NCBI GenBank assembly: GCA_025060975.1
Contig: JANZKA010000001.1
Location: 172,283-206,713 of the forward strand
Source: Candidatus Culexarchaeum nevadense
GTDB lineage: Archaea; Thermoproteota; Methanomethylicia; Culexarchaeales; Culexarchaeaceae
Direction of reading: 5' to 3'
Length of the DNA: 34,431 nucleotides
The notes beneath the pieces were generated by a model that was given only the letters and a program-made list of their open reading frames with translations, did not search any database and had not been told where the DNA came from. How positions within the stretch are numbered: the stretch's first letter is position 1; each line of letters begins with the position of its first letter. Below are positions 1 through 10,055 of this stretch, piece after piece. The position numbers and the translations under genes are program-made.

Positions 1-194
1 TCACGTAACAGATCCTCAATTCTGCGAATCCTGCTACTTACAATACTTAAATTTTCCTCCAAACTTTCAAGTCTTTCTTCCAACATTCTTATCCTCGAAA
101 ATTTCCTATTAATTGATTCTAGATAATCTATAATTTCCTTGTAGAGTTCTTCAATTACATTCATGTCTTCTCTCTCTCGACGTTTTTCACTCAT
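1..194 (-). CDS. Coiled-coil protein N-terminus, truncated by window edge (MSEKRREREDMNVIEELYKEIIDYLESINRKFSRIRMLEERLESLEENLSIVSSRIRRIEDLLR...)
   Basis: Open frame from ATG (complement of CAT at 192-194) running off the left edge; heptad-like Leu/Glu/Arg composition. Confidence 0.6.
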   Translation of the reverse strand, partial: MSEKRREREDMNVIEELYKEIIDYLESINRKFSRIRMLEERLESLEENLSIVSSRIRRIEDLLR

Positions 195-2257
195 TTTTTC
201 ATCTATACAACTTTTATATCACTTCTTATTTAAAGCTCTTTTGTAGGGAATATTACAGTTGTCACAATGTATTAACAATACTCTCGTACAGTATTTAATG
301 GATCTCTAATATCTTAAAAACACCAAGGATCATGTCTTATTCTCTTTAGATTTTCATTACATTACATACTTACTTCTTGGAGTTGATCAACATGAATTTA
401 TGATTTTTAGATGTAATTCTCACATAATGTGATATATCAATATGATTATCACTTTATCGTAAAATATGCTATTACTGTGGACTAGGTAACCATACTCATC
501 TGCATACATATATCTTCCTCATCAAGAATAAAACTATAGGAGTTTGGAGAATAATTAGATCTTAAATACATATTCACACCACTTTTTGTTCCTAACTGTA
601 CATGGCGATCATAAGGATGTAATTCCCTTGTCCCCCCTCTTATATTTAAACCTATACCAATTTAATCTTGATAATGGCTATAGTTTTCCACGGCTATACT
701 CTTATACTTTTATCGTTTTAATGTGGGATTCTTATGTCTTTTTTTAAATTTTATATTTAAAAAATAATATTGTATATTGCTTGCTTAGTAAAGTGATTTG
801 ACTTAAGTCAACTTAACTTAACCATAAGAGTTCTGATTTTGAAATTCATAGCTGAACTTTTCTCTAAAACATCCAATAAGGATATTTTTATGTATAGCTT
901 ACTTATCTTTTATCTAAGATGGATGGATCTTGAGTTCCTTCCCTAGGAGATCGTGATAGGAATTAATCACATTCTGCTAACGATATCACACTTACTTAAA
1001 TAATGAATTTTATAGTAATTTTATAGTAATTATATTAAACATAAGTCCTTCCCAAATTCTAGTGTCTTGTTAAACACATAACGATCCTTAACCCTGAGAG
1101 TAGTGAAGAATGATAACATAATAAATAAAATTCTAGAATAATGAATACAGGGAATAGGCTATAACAAGTTTATTATCAAGACAATGGTCGGAGTTAACGA
1201 AACCATTCAAAACACAAATATCGTGTGTAAGCAATGAGCACTATTACAAATATACAATTGGACATGGAACACTATATTTTTAGGTACACCTATATGTAGG
1301 GGGAATAAAAGAATAAATTAGTTTAGAATTGTTGAAAATAAAACTGAAATACATCTCTTGACCGTAGGGGGTCATTAGGATATTTTACTTGCAATTTTAC
1401 AAACTTGTAAGGATTATCCCAAACTTCTTCACATTAAATCTTAGTATATTGGTATTCAAAGTCGCATTAATGGGCGTGAATTCAAATTTTTCTTTCATGT
1501 TGATGAACTGATTTCATTATAAGATGTTTCTCAAGTGAGCATTTTTAAGTGAAGGATCTTTAAAACTTCAAACTGAAAATGTATTGTTGCCTTTCTTGGC
1601 GGACCTAAACCTTATTGGTTATTTAATATTTGCATAACCAATAATGTTATACTTTCTATATATTTCTATATATAAAATTACGATCTTATAATATGGCTTC
1701 TATTAATGTTTGAGCATCTAATATTGTTAGATATATGCTCGTTTGAACTTTGCTTTTAGAACTTACATATTTAGCGATACACAATAAGAAGTCTGTCTAT
1801 ATAACCCAAGTATTCTTTACTAATTCCCTTCCTCATGTAAACAAACTGGAAACTTCGAATTTGGTTGGAACATTTAAACAAGTGTTTCCAAGATGATAAA
1901 TAGGATGTCTTCCATGATTTATCAAGATTCTTATTACCGCGATATTAACAGAATGACAACAGCAGTAAAAAAGCTCTGTGCACTACACATCATCTTTATA
2001 ATAAATTGCAAAAGATATGGGAAACGACCTAACGGCATCAGTTTGATGTAACTTTAAAAGAATAATTGTGATTAAAAATGTGATATGTGATTAGATCATG
2101 ATTTTTGTCACACCAATTTTTGCCATCATCATTTTATGGTAACTAAATTCATTACTTGCAACTTCAATAAACTCGAGACTGCTTTATACTTGAGTTTAGT
2201 GGAAAAAGTATTTATGATAGCTAAAAATGGACTTTGTTTGTAACTTTGGCTATATAT

Positions 2258-2443
2258 TCATATTCTTATGAATGAAAGCATACCCATATTCCCCATAATG
2301 ATTACCGTGATGAATATTATAGTGATTATTACTATTTGTAATGGTGTAATCTTTATTCCTTTCATTTCTTCTTCAAAGAAGCGTATAAGCCCGGCCCCTG
2401 TGACAGGCATATAACTGCTTTCTCTCTTTTTTTTCTTCGGCAT
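2258..2443 (-). CDS. Preprotein translocase subunit Sec61beta (SecG-type, archaeal)
   Basis: 61 aa with MPVTGAGLIRFFEEEMKGIKITP followed by a single C-terminal TM helix, the archaeal Sec61beta pattern. Confidence 0.88.
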   Translation of the reverse strand: MPKKKKRESSYMPVTGAGLIRFFEEEMKGIKITPLQIVIITIIFITVIIMGNMGMLSFIRI

Positions 2444-2520
2444 ATTTTATCATTTATATCAAGTCTTTTCTGAAGATAAATATTTTTTTATTTATCCTTA
2501 CTAGTATTATGCGATGATTT

Positions 2521-2808
2521 ATGAACTTAAATGATGCTCAAGCTATAATAAGAACTTTATATTTTGACAGAGATAGTCGACGAGGATTGGAAAAAACCTT
2601 CATGTGGTTTATTGAGGAAGTTGGAGAACTTGCAAAAGCATTAAGAAAGGGATCTGAAGATGACATTAAAAGTGAAATTGCTGATGTGTTTGCATGGCTT
2701 GTTTCGATAGCTAATCTTTTAGATGTAGATTTAGAGGAAGTTTTTAGATCGAAATATACTGCATGTTGTCCTCGTTGTAAACAAAGTCCATGTAAGTGCC
2801 CTATATAG
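2521..2808 (+). CDS. MazG-like nucleotide pyrophosphohydrolase
   Basis: FMWFIEEVGELAKAL....EIADVFAWLVSIANLLDVDLEEV (EEvGEL...E.aDvfAwl) plus C-terminal Cys cluster CCPRCKQSPCKC. Confidence 0.85.
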   Translation: MNLNDAQAIIRTLYFDRDSRRGLEKTFMWFIEEVGELAKALRKGSEDDIKSEIADVFAWLVSIANLLDVDLEEVFRSKYTACCPRCKQSPCKCPI

Positions 2809-2834
2809 TCTATGGTTCCTATAGGAACCATAGA
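2809..2834. repeat. Perfect 26-nt palindrome TCTATGGTTCCTATAGGAACCATAGA (copy 1 of 3)
   Basis: Read directly; self-complementary, immediately after the MazG-like stop codon. Confidence 0.95.
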
Positions 2835-3006
2835 ATAATAATGCCACAGTAAATTTCCATAAATTCAATTACCTATCTTAAGCAAAAACTATAAAAGACT
2901 AAGCTTCGTTAGATTACTTGAAAGATTATTTGATTGAAATTGTTTGTTAAAATTAAACAAAATAACATGATAAAATAAACATGTAAAAAGGTAAGCGTTA
3001 GGGGGT

Positions 3007-3873
3007 GTGGAGGGACAATACGTGTATGAAAAATTATCTGTTAAGGATTTTATGACAAAGAATGTGATATACTGTGAAGTACCAAGTACCAGAACAGAGG
3101 TCTTATCAATAATGAAGAAGCACAAAGTTACATGTTTACCTGTTGTAAAAAAAGGCACTAGAAAATTAGTTGGGTTAATTACCAGGTTTTCTTTTTTAGA
3201 GAAGCCTTATGAAGAACAAACAGCACTAGTAATGATGCGGAATCCTTTACATGTCTCTCCATACAACACCATCAAAGATGCTGCACGTCTTTTCATTGAA
3301 CATAACACCAGGTATCTCCCAGTTGTAGATCAGGAAGAATTAGTGGGGATAATAACGATTAGCGATATTGTTTATAAATTACTCACCAGCGTAGTATTCC
3401 ATCATCCTATAAAAGAATTAGTAGAAAGAAAAGTTCTTGCTGTATGGAATGCTACTCCAATTAATGTTGTGTGGAAAATTATGGAGTTAGCGAAAGTGCC
3501 AACACTATTGGTTATAAACACAAAACTTGAAGTTGTAGGAACATTTTCCATTTCTGATCTATTTAATCATGCTGATGTTATAATGAGTGAGTATAAGTCT
3601 TCATTGAAGGCATCAACTGAAGGTCAAGAATGGGATTGGGATTCCTTGACGATCGTATATATTGGTAGCAAAAAGCTTACATTTCCTGAAAAACCAATAA
3701 GTGAAATAATGTCGCGTAAAATTGATGTAGTGAGAGAAGAAACACCAATAAATCAATGTGCTAAAAAAATGAGAGACCTGGATACCCACCTACTTCCAGT
3801 TGTTGACATTAATGGCAACCTAATTGGGGTTATCAGCGATTTTAACTTAATTAAATTCCTTTTGAATAGGTGA
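3007..3873 (+). CDS. Four-CBS-domain protein
   Basis: Repeated CBS motifs: VKDFMTKNVIYCEVPSTRTEVLSIMKKHKVTCLPVV, LPVVDQEELVGIITISDIVY, ISEIMSRKIDVV...HLLPVVDINGNLIGVISDFNLI; GTG start. Confidence 0.85.
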   Translation: MEGQYVYEKLSVKDFMTKNVIYCEVPSTRTEVLSIMKKHKVTCLPVVKKGTRKLVGLITRFSFLEKPYEEQTALVMMRNPLHVSPYNTIKDAARLFIEHNTRYLPVVDQEELVGIITISDIVYKLLTSVVFHHPIKELVERKVLAVWNATPINVVWKIMELAKVPTLLVINTKLEVVGTFSISDLFNHADVIMSEYKSSLKASTEGQEWDWDSLTIVYIGSKKLTFPEKPISEIMSRKIDVVREETPINQCAKKMRDLDTHLLPVVDINGNLIGVISDFNLIKFLLNR

Positions 3874-3886
3874 TGATTCATACATC

Positions 3887-3910
3887 TTATGGTTCCTATA
3901 GGAACCATAA
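3887..3910. repeat. Perfect 24-nt palindrome TTATGGTTCCTATAGGAACCATAA (copy 2 of 3)
   Basis: Read directly; between convergent CBS and PolD genes. Confidence 0.95.
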
Positions 3911-3939
3911 ACTGATATTGCCAGAATACTGTTCATACC

Positions 3940-6900
3940 TTACATCAAAAAATCAATAATTTTTGATTGCTTTCCCTTTTCACTTTTTTCAAATAACAAT
4001 TGTATTTCTTTTTTGATTAAGTCTAGCCTTTGTTTATAATATATCGGTAAATTATATTTTGCAACTAGGTTCTCAGCAAAAACCATGTATTTCATTATAT
4101 TACTTTTATGAACAGTTAATGAAAGATTTCCTCCACATTTTTTACATTTACCTGAAAGAGGAGGTCTAATATATTTTGCATTACATTTCGTGCAGCGTAC
4201 GATCTGTGTAGAAAACGCCCTTAAATTTCCCATAAGGTCTGGTATACAATGATGCTGCAAAATTCTTTCCACAACGTCCTTAACATTGACTGCGTGAATT
4301 TTTTCAGCCATCTTGATTTGAAGAATTATCTTTTCATTCATTGTTCTTAACTTTTTATATGCTGAAATTTTTGGTCCTTTGTCAATATATGTTGTATCTA
4401 TTGTGAACATCAAGCCTTCATATTGTGATATTTTCCCTATCCTATCCCTCACTTTTTCAATAATCTCACTTACAGCTCTAGGATCTGCATTTGTTAATGT
4501 TTTTTCATAAAATTCTATCGGGTATTTACTACACGTCTCCATATTAAATACTTCATCGTCAACTTCATGTGGATCTATAACTAAAGTTACAACAAGTGGG
4601 GCATCCATATAACCCCCTACCTTTTCTGGTAAATACGTTTTGGAAAAATTCAAAAAAGCATCTAAAGCTAATATTATTGAGTCTTCGTCTCCATCACAAT
4701 TTCTTCTTTTTGCAGCATGCCAATAAGGATGGGCGAAACATACTTTTGCATCTGTAATGCCTATTATTCTACCAATTACGCCACATGATGTATGTGGCGC
4801 TAAACCGATAACTATATGTCCTATCAGATCCTCCTTCCTTTTTATATTATAGAAAGGTTCAGCCTTATAATATCTAATAAGTAATTCATCTATAAATCTA
4901 GATACTTTCACTAAATAATCTGCCGCCTCTACCGGTATTATAATGTCTTGTACTTTCAATTCAAGTATTTGTTCGTCACTTCTCAGCTCATTTCCATATA
5001 TGTCCTTCATATATCCTAGTTCCTTCAATTTTTCAATAGGAGTTTTTATTTCCTTTGGTTTAAAATGTGTTAATGGAGCATTTGTGGCATCAAATCTTAT
5101 AGTTCCATCTTTATAGACAAAAACGTCGTGTTTAGCTCTTAGAATCCCTTTTTCAAGAGGTTCAGGTGTTTTATGTTTATTCATCAACTTTTTTACTCCC
5201 TTAACTATCCTCGGAGGAGAAGTGATATCTAGATTTATACATGCTCTCTTAAGTTCTTCATAGATGTCAAATACCTGTTTACGTAAGGGTATGGTTTCTT
5301 CGTGACATCTTCTACATTTATCTTCGAACGTATTTAAACCACATTTTTTACATACTCTTACTTCTAATGTTTCTCCTCCACATTCGTCGCATCTGTAGTA
5401 TATTGTTTTCTTTCCACACTTTCCACATATTCTAATAGCTGCATCTATCTCAACATTTCTATTTACAGCAGCCTCAATGATGTTCCTATTATTATTCTTT
5501 ATCTCTCCGACAGGAAACAAAGCATGTATTGGTGGTTTCATTTTTCTTTCTTTCGCTTTCTCGGGTCTACCCATTCTCAATCCTATAAATGTCGGTGCGA
5601 TATCTCTTATCTTGATTTTTGAAATTAAATTAATGGCTTCTAAACCGTTTTTTGCATCAAGAATTTTTTCAGAATATCCGCTTAAGCATACTTCTAAAAT
5701 TTTAAAATCCTCTTTATTTAAAATTATTTTCCCCTCATCATGATCATATACGTGTGGTATCCATATATCCTCCAATATGGTCTTTATTTTTTGATCGTAA
5801 TCTAGAGCCACATTACTTGAATCCATATACTTTTTTGTTCCATTTAAAATCCAGTTCCTAAGGTAAAGTATATCACTGGGTCTCACTCCTTTCCAATAAT
5901 ATGAATAAATTGGGTGTAAAGGCACCTCCAGTTCCATAGCAATTTTTATTGCTTCCTCGGCAGATGGTTTAGCATACTCGAAAAGAATCTTACTTAATCT
6001 TTCTTTATCTATTTGTATTTTTGATTCTAGAATATTCAAATCAGCGTTACACTTCTCCTTAATTTTCAGTAATACTTCCTCACTCCACCATTGTTCATCA
6101 TAGCCGGCTGGCAAAAGTTGACAGTTATTTTCTAAAAAGTCTCCGTAGGATATTAGTATGTCTCCTAAGAATATTATCTCCTTTACTTTATCTCTAGCTC
6201 TATCAACATCTGCTTGAGACATTATCCTAATTACACTTTCATCATTTAATTTTACTATTGGTCCCCATATGGTGTCAACAGACATTACTAAACCGCTCTT
6301 ACCTGGGGTTTCCATTTTAACTTGTGTACCAATTGCTAAGAAATCTCCTAAAATAGCCATTGTATATGGGTTTAAACCTATAGCCGCTATTCCTGTATTT
6401 CTACTTCTACCATATCTTAACCTAAATCCCCCTACCTTTGATGGATGTGCAAATATTGGTCTTCCAATTATAACGTCTTCTAAGTACTTTTCATTAAAAC
6501 TTTCCTCAATTTCCTCTTCTTTTTTGCTTATTTCTGATAACCATTCCCACTCTTGCATTCCTATTGATTTCACAATTTTCATTAATTTTGAAGCTTTTCC
6601 AAGTACTCCATCATTTATTACTCTACATGCGCCTCCACGTAGTTTGTTTGTTTCAACTCTTGGTAAGTCACGATTTATACTGACTTCAATTTGAGTAGTA
6701 GGGACTCCTGTAACTTCAATAGGTATCCTCCTGACAGCCTTTTCTATTTCTTCTTCGCTATTATGGCATTGAAATTTTCCAACGTACTTTTCATACAACC
6801 TTATTTCTTCTATGTATCTTTTAACTTCATTATCTGTGGGCTTATATTTGTCTAAGTGTAAGAGCTGCCTAATATAATCTGCTATAAATACCGTTAGCGC

Positions 6901-7371
6901 TTGTTCGGTACCTCCAGCTGACCTTATAGGTCCTGCATAGTAAACAGCTAAATACTTTGTCTTGTCAAGATTCCTCTTTATCTTTACACTACTTATTCCT
7001 TGTATTGGTGCAGCGGTTATACCCTCAGTTAATATGGCAAGTGCTGCTCTCAAAGCTATTTCCGCGCGTTTCTCAATGTCAAAATTACCATATTTACCAT
7101 ATACTATCTCTTCAGCTATTTTCAGTGCAACTATTTCTTTGTTGTTCTTCTTTAATAATTCATTTACTCTTTCCGACAGATTCGTAACTCCATATTCATG
7201 TAGTAATCCTTCAACTCTTTCCGCAAGATTATTTGCCAAGTAAATTTCACATTTTTGTGAAGGATCAAAGCTATTTTTTTTCACTTTATCGGCTAACTCG
7301 TATAATTCCTTGACTTTAAGTTTAAGTTTGTTAAAATATTCCCTATAAGACTCACTCATCAGGGTATACAT
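3940..7371 (-). CDS. polC: DNA polymerase II (family D) large subunit DP2
   Basis: 1143 aa; AVYYAGPIRSAGGTEQALTVF, YWHAAKRRNCDGDEDSIILALD, several CxxC zinc motifs; no intein at the NCDGDEDS site. Confidence 0.95.
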   Translation of the reverse strand: MYTLMSESYREYFNKLKLKVKELYELADKVKKNSFDPSQKCEIYLANNLAERVEGLLHEYGVTNLSERVNELLKKNNKEIVALKIAEEIVYGKYGNFDIEKRAEIALRAALAILTEGITAAPIQGISSVKIKRNLDKTKYLAVYYAGPIRSAGGTEQALTVFIADYIRQLLHLDKYKPTDNEVKRYIEEIRLYEKYVGKFQCHNSEEEIEKAVRRIPIEVTGVPTTQIEVSINRDLPRVETNKLRGGACRVINDGVLGKASKLMKIVKSIGMQEWEWLSEISKKEEEIEESFNEKYLEDVIIGRPIFAHPSKVGGFRLRYGRSRNTGIAAIGLNPYTMAILGDFLAIGTQVKMETPGKSGLVMSVDTIWGPIVKLNDESVIRIMSQADVDRARDKVKEIIFLGDILISYGDFLENNCQLLPAGYDEQWWSEEVLLKIKEKCNADLNILESKIQIDKERLSKILFEYAKPSAEEAIKIAMELEVPLHPIYSYYWKGVRPSDILYLRNWILNGTKKYMDSSNVALDYDQKIKTILEDIWIPHVYDHDEGKIILNKEDFKILEVCLSGYSEKILDAKNGLEAINLISKIKIRDIAPTFIGLRMGRPEKAKERKMKPPIHALFPVGEIKNNNRNIIEAAVNRNVEIDAAIRICGKCGKKTIYYRCDECGGETLEVRVCKKCGLNTFEDKCRRCHEETIPLRKQVFDIYEELKRACINLDITSPPRIVKGVKKLMNKHKTPEPLEKGILRAKHDVFVYKDGTIRFDATNAPLTHFKPKEIKTPIEKLKELGYMKDIYGNELRSDEQILELKVQDIIIPVEAADYLVKVSRFIDELLIRYYKAEPFYNIKRKEDLIGHIVIGLAPHTSCGVIGRIIGITDAKVCFAHPYWHAAKRRNCDGDEDSIILALDAFLNFSKTYLPEKVGGYMDAPLVVTLVIDPHEVDDEVFNMETCSKYPIEFYEKTLTNADPRAVSEIIEKVRDRIGKISQYEGLMFTIDTTYIDKGPKISAYKKLRTMNEKIILQIKMAEKIHAVNVKDVVERILQHHCIPDLMGNLRAFSTQIVRCTKCNAKYIRPPLSGKCKKCGGNLSLTVHKSNIMKYMVFAENLVAKYNLPIYYKQRLDLIKKEIQLLFEKSEKGKQSKIIDFLM

Positions 7372-7454
7372 GATCTATTCATCTAATTAACGATGAATCA
7401 AAATTATAATTAAATTTTTCATTCATTATGATTTGTCTAGAACTTATTTAAATG

Positions 7455-7474
7455 ATGGTTCCTATAGGAACCAT
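7455..7474. repeat. Perfect 20-nt palindrome ATGGTTCCTATAGGAACCAT (copy 3 of 3)
   Basis: Read directly; downstream of the GGGPS stop (minus strand) and upstream of polC. Confidence 0.95.
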
Positions 7475-7507
7475 AAAATAATGTCACTAAAATATGAAAT
7501 CATTCCC

Positions 7508-8287
7508 TTACACTGGCTTTTTTTCCTTACAAATTCTATTTATAATTTCTTTTATGCGCTTGCTATTTCCTTCCTCTATTAATGTCCCCGTAACAATTAT
7601 GTCTGCTCCTGCCTTAACAGCATTCACAGCTTGGTTTACGGTTCTTATGCCGCCACCAACGATCACCTTTCCTTTCACCACCTTTTTCACAGCACGAATG
7701 ATCTCCGGAGGTACAGGCTCTTTTGCCCCAGATCCTGCTTCTAGATATATGTATCTCATCCCAAGATAACTTCCCGCTAATGCATACATGACAGCTATTT
7801 CTGGGCGATTATATGGTATTGGTCTGGCATAGCCTATATATCCTGCAGCTCCTCCCTCTCCGAGTATTATATACCCCATCGGTATGGCTTCAAGCCTATA
7901 TCTTTCAACTATTATCGCTCCTTGAGCTTGTGCATCAATCACATAATATGTATTGGATGAGTTTAAAAGTGACATAAACCATATGGCATCCGCATATCTA
8001 CTTATACCTGAAACATTTCCTGGGAAAAGTATTATCGGAACATCTTTTACTTCTTCCTTTATGTTAAGTATTACATCATCAAGATTTTTTTCGCAAACAC
8101 CAATGCTACCTCCAATCATTATTGCTGAAGTTCCTGCCTCGACTGCTTCCTTTATATGACTTATGATTTCCGGAGTTACCTTATCAGGGTCTATTAAAGT
8201 GATGTGTATCGCTCCCTCACGCTCTATTTTGTCAATAAGGTATTTCTCTACCTTACCTATCCTTATGCTCATGCTCTTTCTCCTCAC
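7508..8287 (-). CDS. Geranylgeranylglyceryl phosphate synthase (GGGPS/PcrB family)
   Basis: HITLIDPDKV...IMIGGSIGV...ILFPGNVSGISRYADAIWFMSLLNS...YLEAGSGA...VIVGGGIRTVNQAVNAVKAGADIIVTGTLIEE. Confidence 0.93.
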   Translation of the reverse strand: MRRKSMSIRIGKVEKYLIDKIEREGAIHITLIDPDKVTPEIISHIKEAVEAGTSAIMIGGSIGVCEKNLDDVILNIKEEVKDVPIILFPGNVSGISRYADAIWFMSLLNSSNTYYVIDAQAQGAIIVERYRLEAIPMGYIILGEGGAAGYIGYARPIPYNRPEIAVMYALAGSYLGMRYIYLEAGSGAKEPVPPEIIRAVKKVVKGKVIVGGGIRTVNQAVNAVKAGADIIVTGTLIEEGNSKRIKEIINRICKEKKPV

Positions 8288-8531
8288 TAAATTTAATTCC
8301 CCCGGAATAGTAAAGGTCTATAAACTTACCATACGCATCAACAGTTGTAAATATAGGTGGAATTTCTATTTTTACATTTATGCTACAATTTCCGCAAGTT
8401 ATGCTTGCTTCTCTTTTATTCTCATCAATTTCAACATTTACCGACTTTTTACCGCAATTTGGGCATTGAAAAACCGTAGGTATCCTTTTTGGCGGCCTGA
8501 TAGGTAATTTCTTCTTATACTTCTTACCCAT
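8253..8531 (-). CDS. Archaeal Elf1-like zinc-ribbon transcription elongation factor
   Basis: FQCPNCGKKSVNVEIDENKREASITCGNCSINVKIEIPPIFTTVDAYGKFIDLYYSG. Confidence 0.8.
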   Translation of the reverse strand: MGKKYKKKLPIRPPKRIPTVFQCPNCGKKSVNVEIDENKREASITCGNCSINVKIEIPPIFTTVDAYGKFIDLYYSGGIKFSEEKEHEHKDR

Positions 8532-8536
8532 TTACA

Positions 8537-8653
8537 TCACCTTCCTTTTTTCTTTGCTTCTTTAATTTTTTCAACAAACATAAAACTTAATGATAATATC
8601 AGCGCAACTATTGAAAAAATAGTCAATATTGTAATCTGTAAACTTACCTCCAT
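8537..8653 (-). CDS. Small single-TM protein, 38 aa (MEVSLQITILTIFSIVALILSLSFMFVEKIKEAKKKGR)
   Basis: Small ORF below the ORF-track cut-off; ATG start, hydrophobic helix then basic tail; its stop region carries GGAAGGTGATG just before the Elf1 ATG. Confidence 0.55.
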   Translation of the reverse strand: MEVSLQITILTIFSIVALILSLSFMFVEKIKEAKKKGR

Positions 8654-8719
8654 AAATCGTCAGAAATAAGTTGTCCTTTTCAATATTTAAGTTTTAAATA
8701 TTTGGTGATCAATTAAATT

Positions 8720-9325
8720 ATGATGAATGAACAAGTTATGAAACATCAGTTAATGAAGGTTTCGACAAAAGACCTACTTTATCTAACCATACAAAATATG
8801 CGAAAACGGAGAGGTAGAATACTTCTCTCTATTTTTAATGTTTTTTTAGGTGTCGCATTAGTATCATCCATGATGATTCTCAGTTCTTCATATACTTACA
8901 AGTCAAATATAAGTTTATTTGTAGTTAATTTAAATGAATATCAACTGTGGGTTTCAATAATATCTATAGCTGTATGTGTAATAACAATTTTTAATTCAAT
9001 GTTAATTTCCGTTGCAGAAAGGTACAAAGAGATAGGTGTCATGAAATGTTTAGGTGCGAGAAATATATTGATAATGAAATTGTTCCTTTTCGAAGCACTG
9101 GTAATAGGTATGATTGGAGGGTTTATAGGGTTCACCATAGCAGCGATATTTACTCTTCCTATACTTGCTATTCAATACGAAACCATACTCCCATTTATCA
9201 TGTATTTACAGATTTTATTTGTTTCTTTATTAATTGCGATCACCATAAGCATAGTTGCTTCAGTATATCCTGCACGCTATGCTTCTAAGATAAATCCTAC
9301 AGATGCACTAAGATACGAGGTGTAA
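8720..9325 (+). CDS. FtsX-family ABC transporter permease (compact)
   Basis: NMRKRRGRILLSIFNVFLGVALV at N-terminus and ERYKEIGVMKCLGARNILIMKLFLFEALVIGMIGGFIG...YPARYASKINPTDALRYEV at C-terminus. Confidence 0.85.
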   Translation: MMNEQVMKHQLMKVSTKDLLYLTIQNMRKRRGRILLSIFNVFLGVALVSSMMILSSSYTYKSNISLFVVNLNEYQLWVSIISIAVCVITIFNSMLISVAERYKEIGVMKCLGARNILIMKLFLFEALVIGMIGGFIGFTIAAIFTLPILAIQYETILPFIMYLQILFVSLLIAITISIVASVYPARYASKINPTDALRYEV

Positions 9326-9329
9326 ACAC

Positions 9330-10043
9330 GTGTCCTTTGAATATTCAGTTGAAACCTTAAATTTAACAAAATATTACCAGCTTGGAGATACGATAGTAAA
9401 GGCCGTTGAAAATGTGAGTATACAAATACACAAAGGGGAATATTTATCGTTAATGGGGCCTTCCGGATCCGGTAAAACAACTTTATTCAAACTTATAGGA
9501 GGACTGGACAAACCTACTAGAGGTCAAGTATTCATAGAAAACATAGATATCTCAAAATTAGATGCATATGAATTAGCTTGGTTAAGGTGCAGAAAAATAG
9601 GATATATCTTTCAAACATTCAATTTAATTCCCATACTTACGGCTATTGAAAATGTGTCATTACCTATGATATTCGCGAACGTCCCGAAGCAAGAACGCAT
9701 AAAAAGAGCACGTGAATTACTTGAAAAAGTAGGCTTACTTGAAAGAGTTAACCACAAACCATTGGAGCTTTCTGGTGGTCAGCAACAACGTGTAGCAATT
9801 GCAAGAGCATTAGCAAATAATCCATCAATAATTTTAGCGGACGAACCTACCGGTAATCTTGATTTAAATACGGGTTTAAACATAACACACTTATTGAAGA
9901 AAATAAATAGAGACAACAATGTAACTATATTTTGTGCTACGCATGACTATAAAATATTAGAGGTAAGCGACAGAATAGTGTGGATTAGGGATGGAAAAAT
10001 AGAGAAGGTGGAAACCAGAAACTATATTCGCAAGAATAAATGA
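9330..10043 (+). CDS. ABC transporter ATP-binding protein (LolD/MacB type)
   Basis: Walker [25 protein letters not shown] signature, [11 protein letters not shown] Walker B; GTG start, follows permease. Confidence 0.95.
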   Translation: MSFEYSVETLNLTKYYQLGDTIVKAVENVSIQIHKGEYLSLMGPSGSGKTTLFKLIGGLDKPTRGQVFIENIDISKLDAYELAWLRCRKIGYIFQTFNLIPILTAIENVSLPMIFANVPKQERIKRARELLEKVGLLERVNHKPLELSGGQQQRVAIARALANNPSIILADEPTGNLDLNTGLNITHLLKKINRDNNVTIFCATHDYKILEVSDRIVWIRDGKIEKVETRNYIRKNK

Positions 10044-10055
10044 AGGTACCTATTA

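Noticed and set aside
2538-2831. 97-aa minus-strand ORF
   Set aside because: Fully antisense to the MazG-like gene and of low-complexity composition
4600-4760. Possible intein in PolD DP2 at the NCDGDEDS site
   Set aside because: KRRNCDGDEDSIILALD is uninterrupted
5477-7243. Several plus-strand ORFs (88, 141, 76, 93 aa)
   Set aside because: Antisense to PolD large subunit, no recognisable motifs
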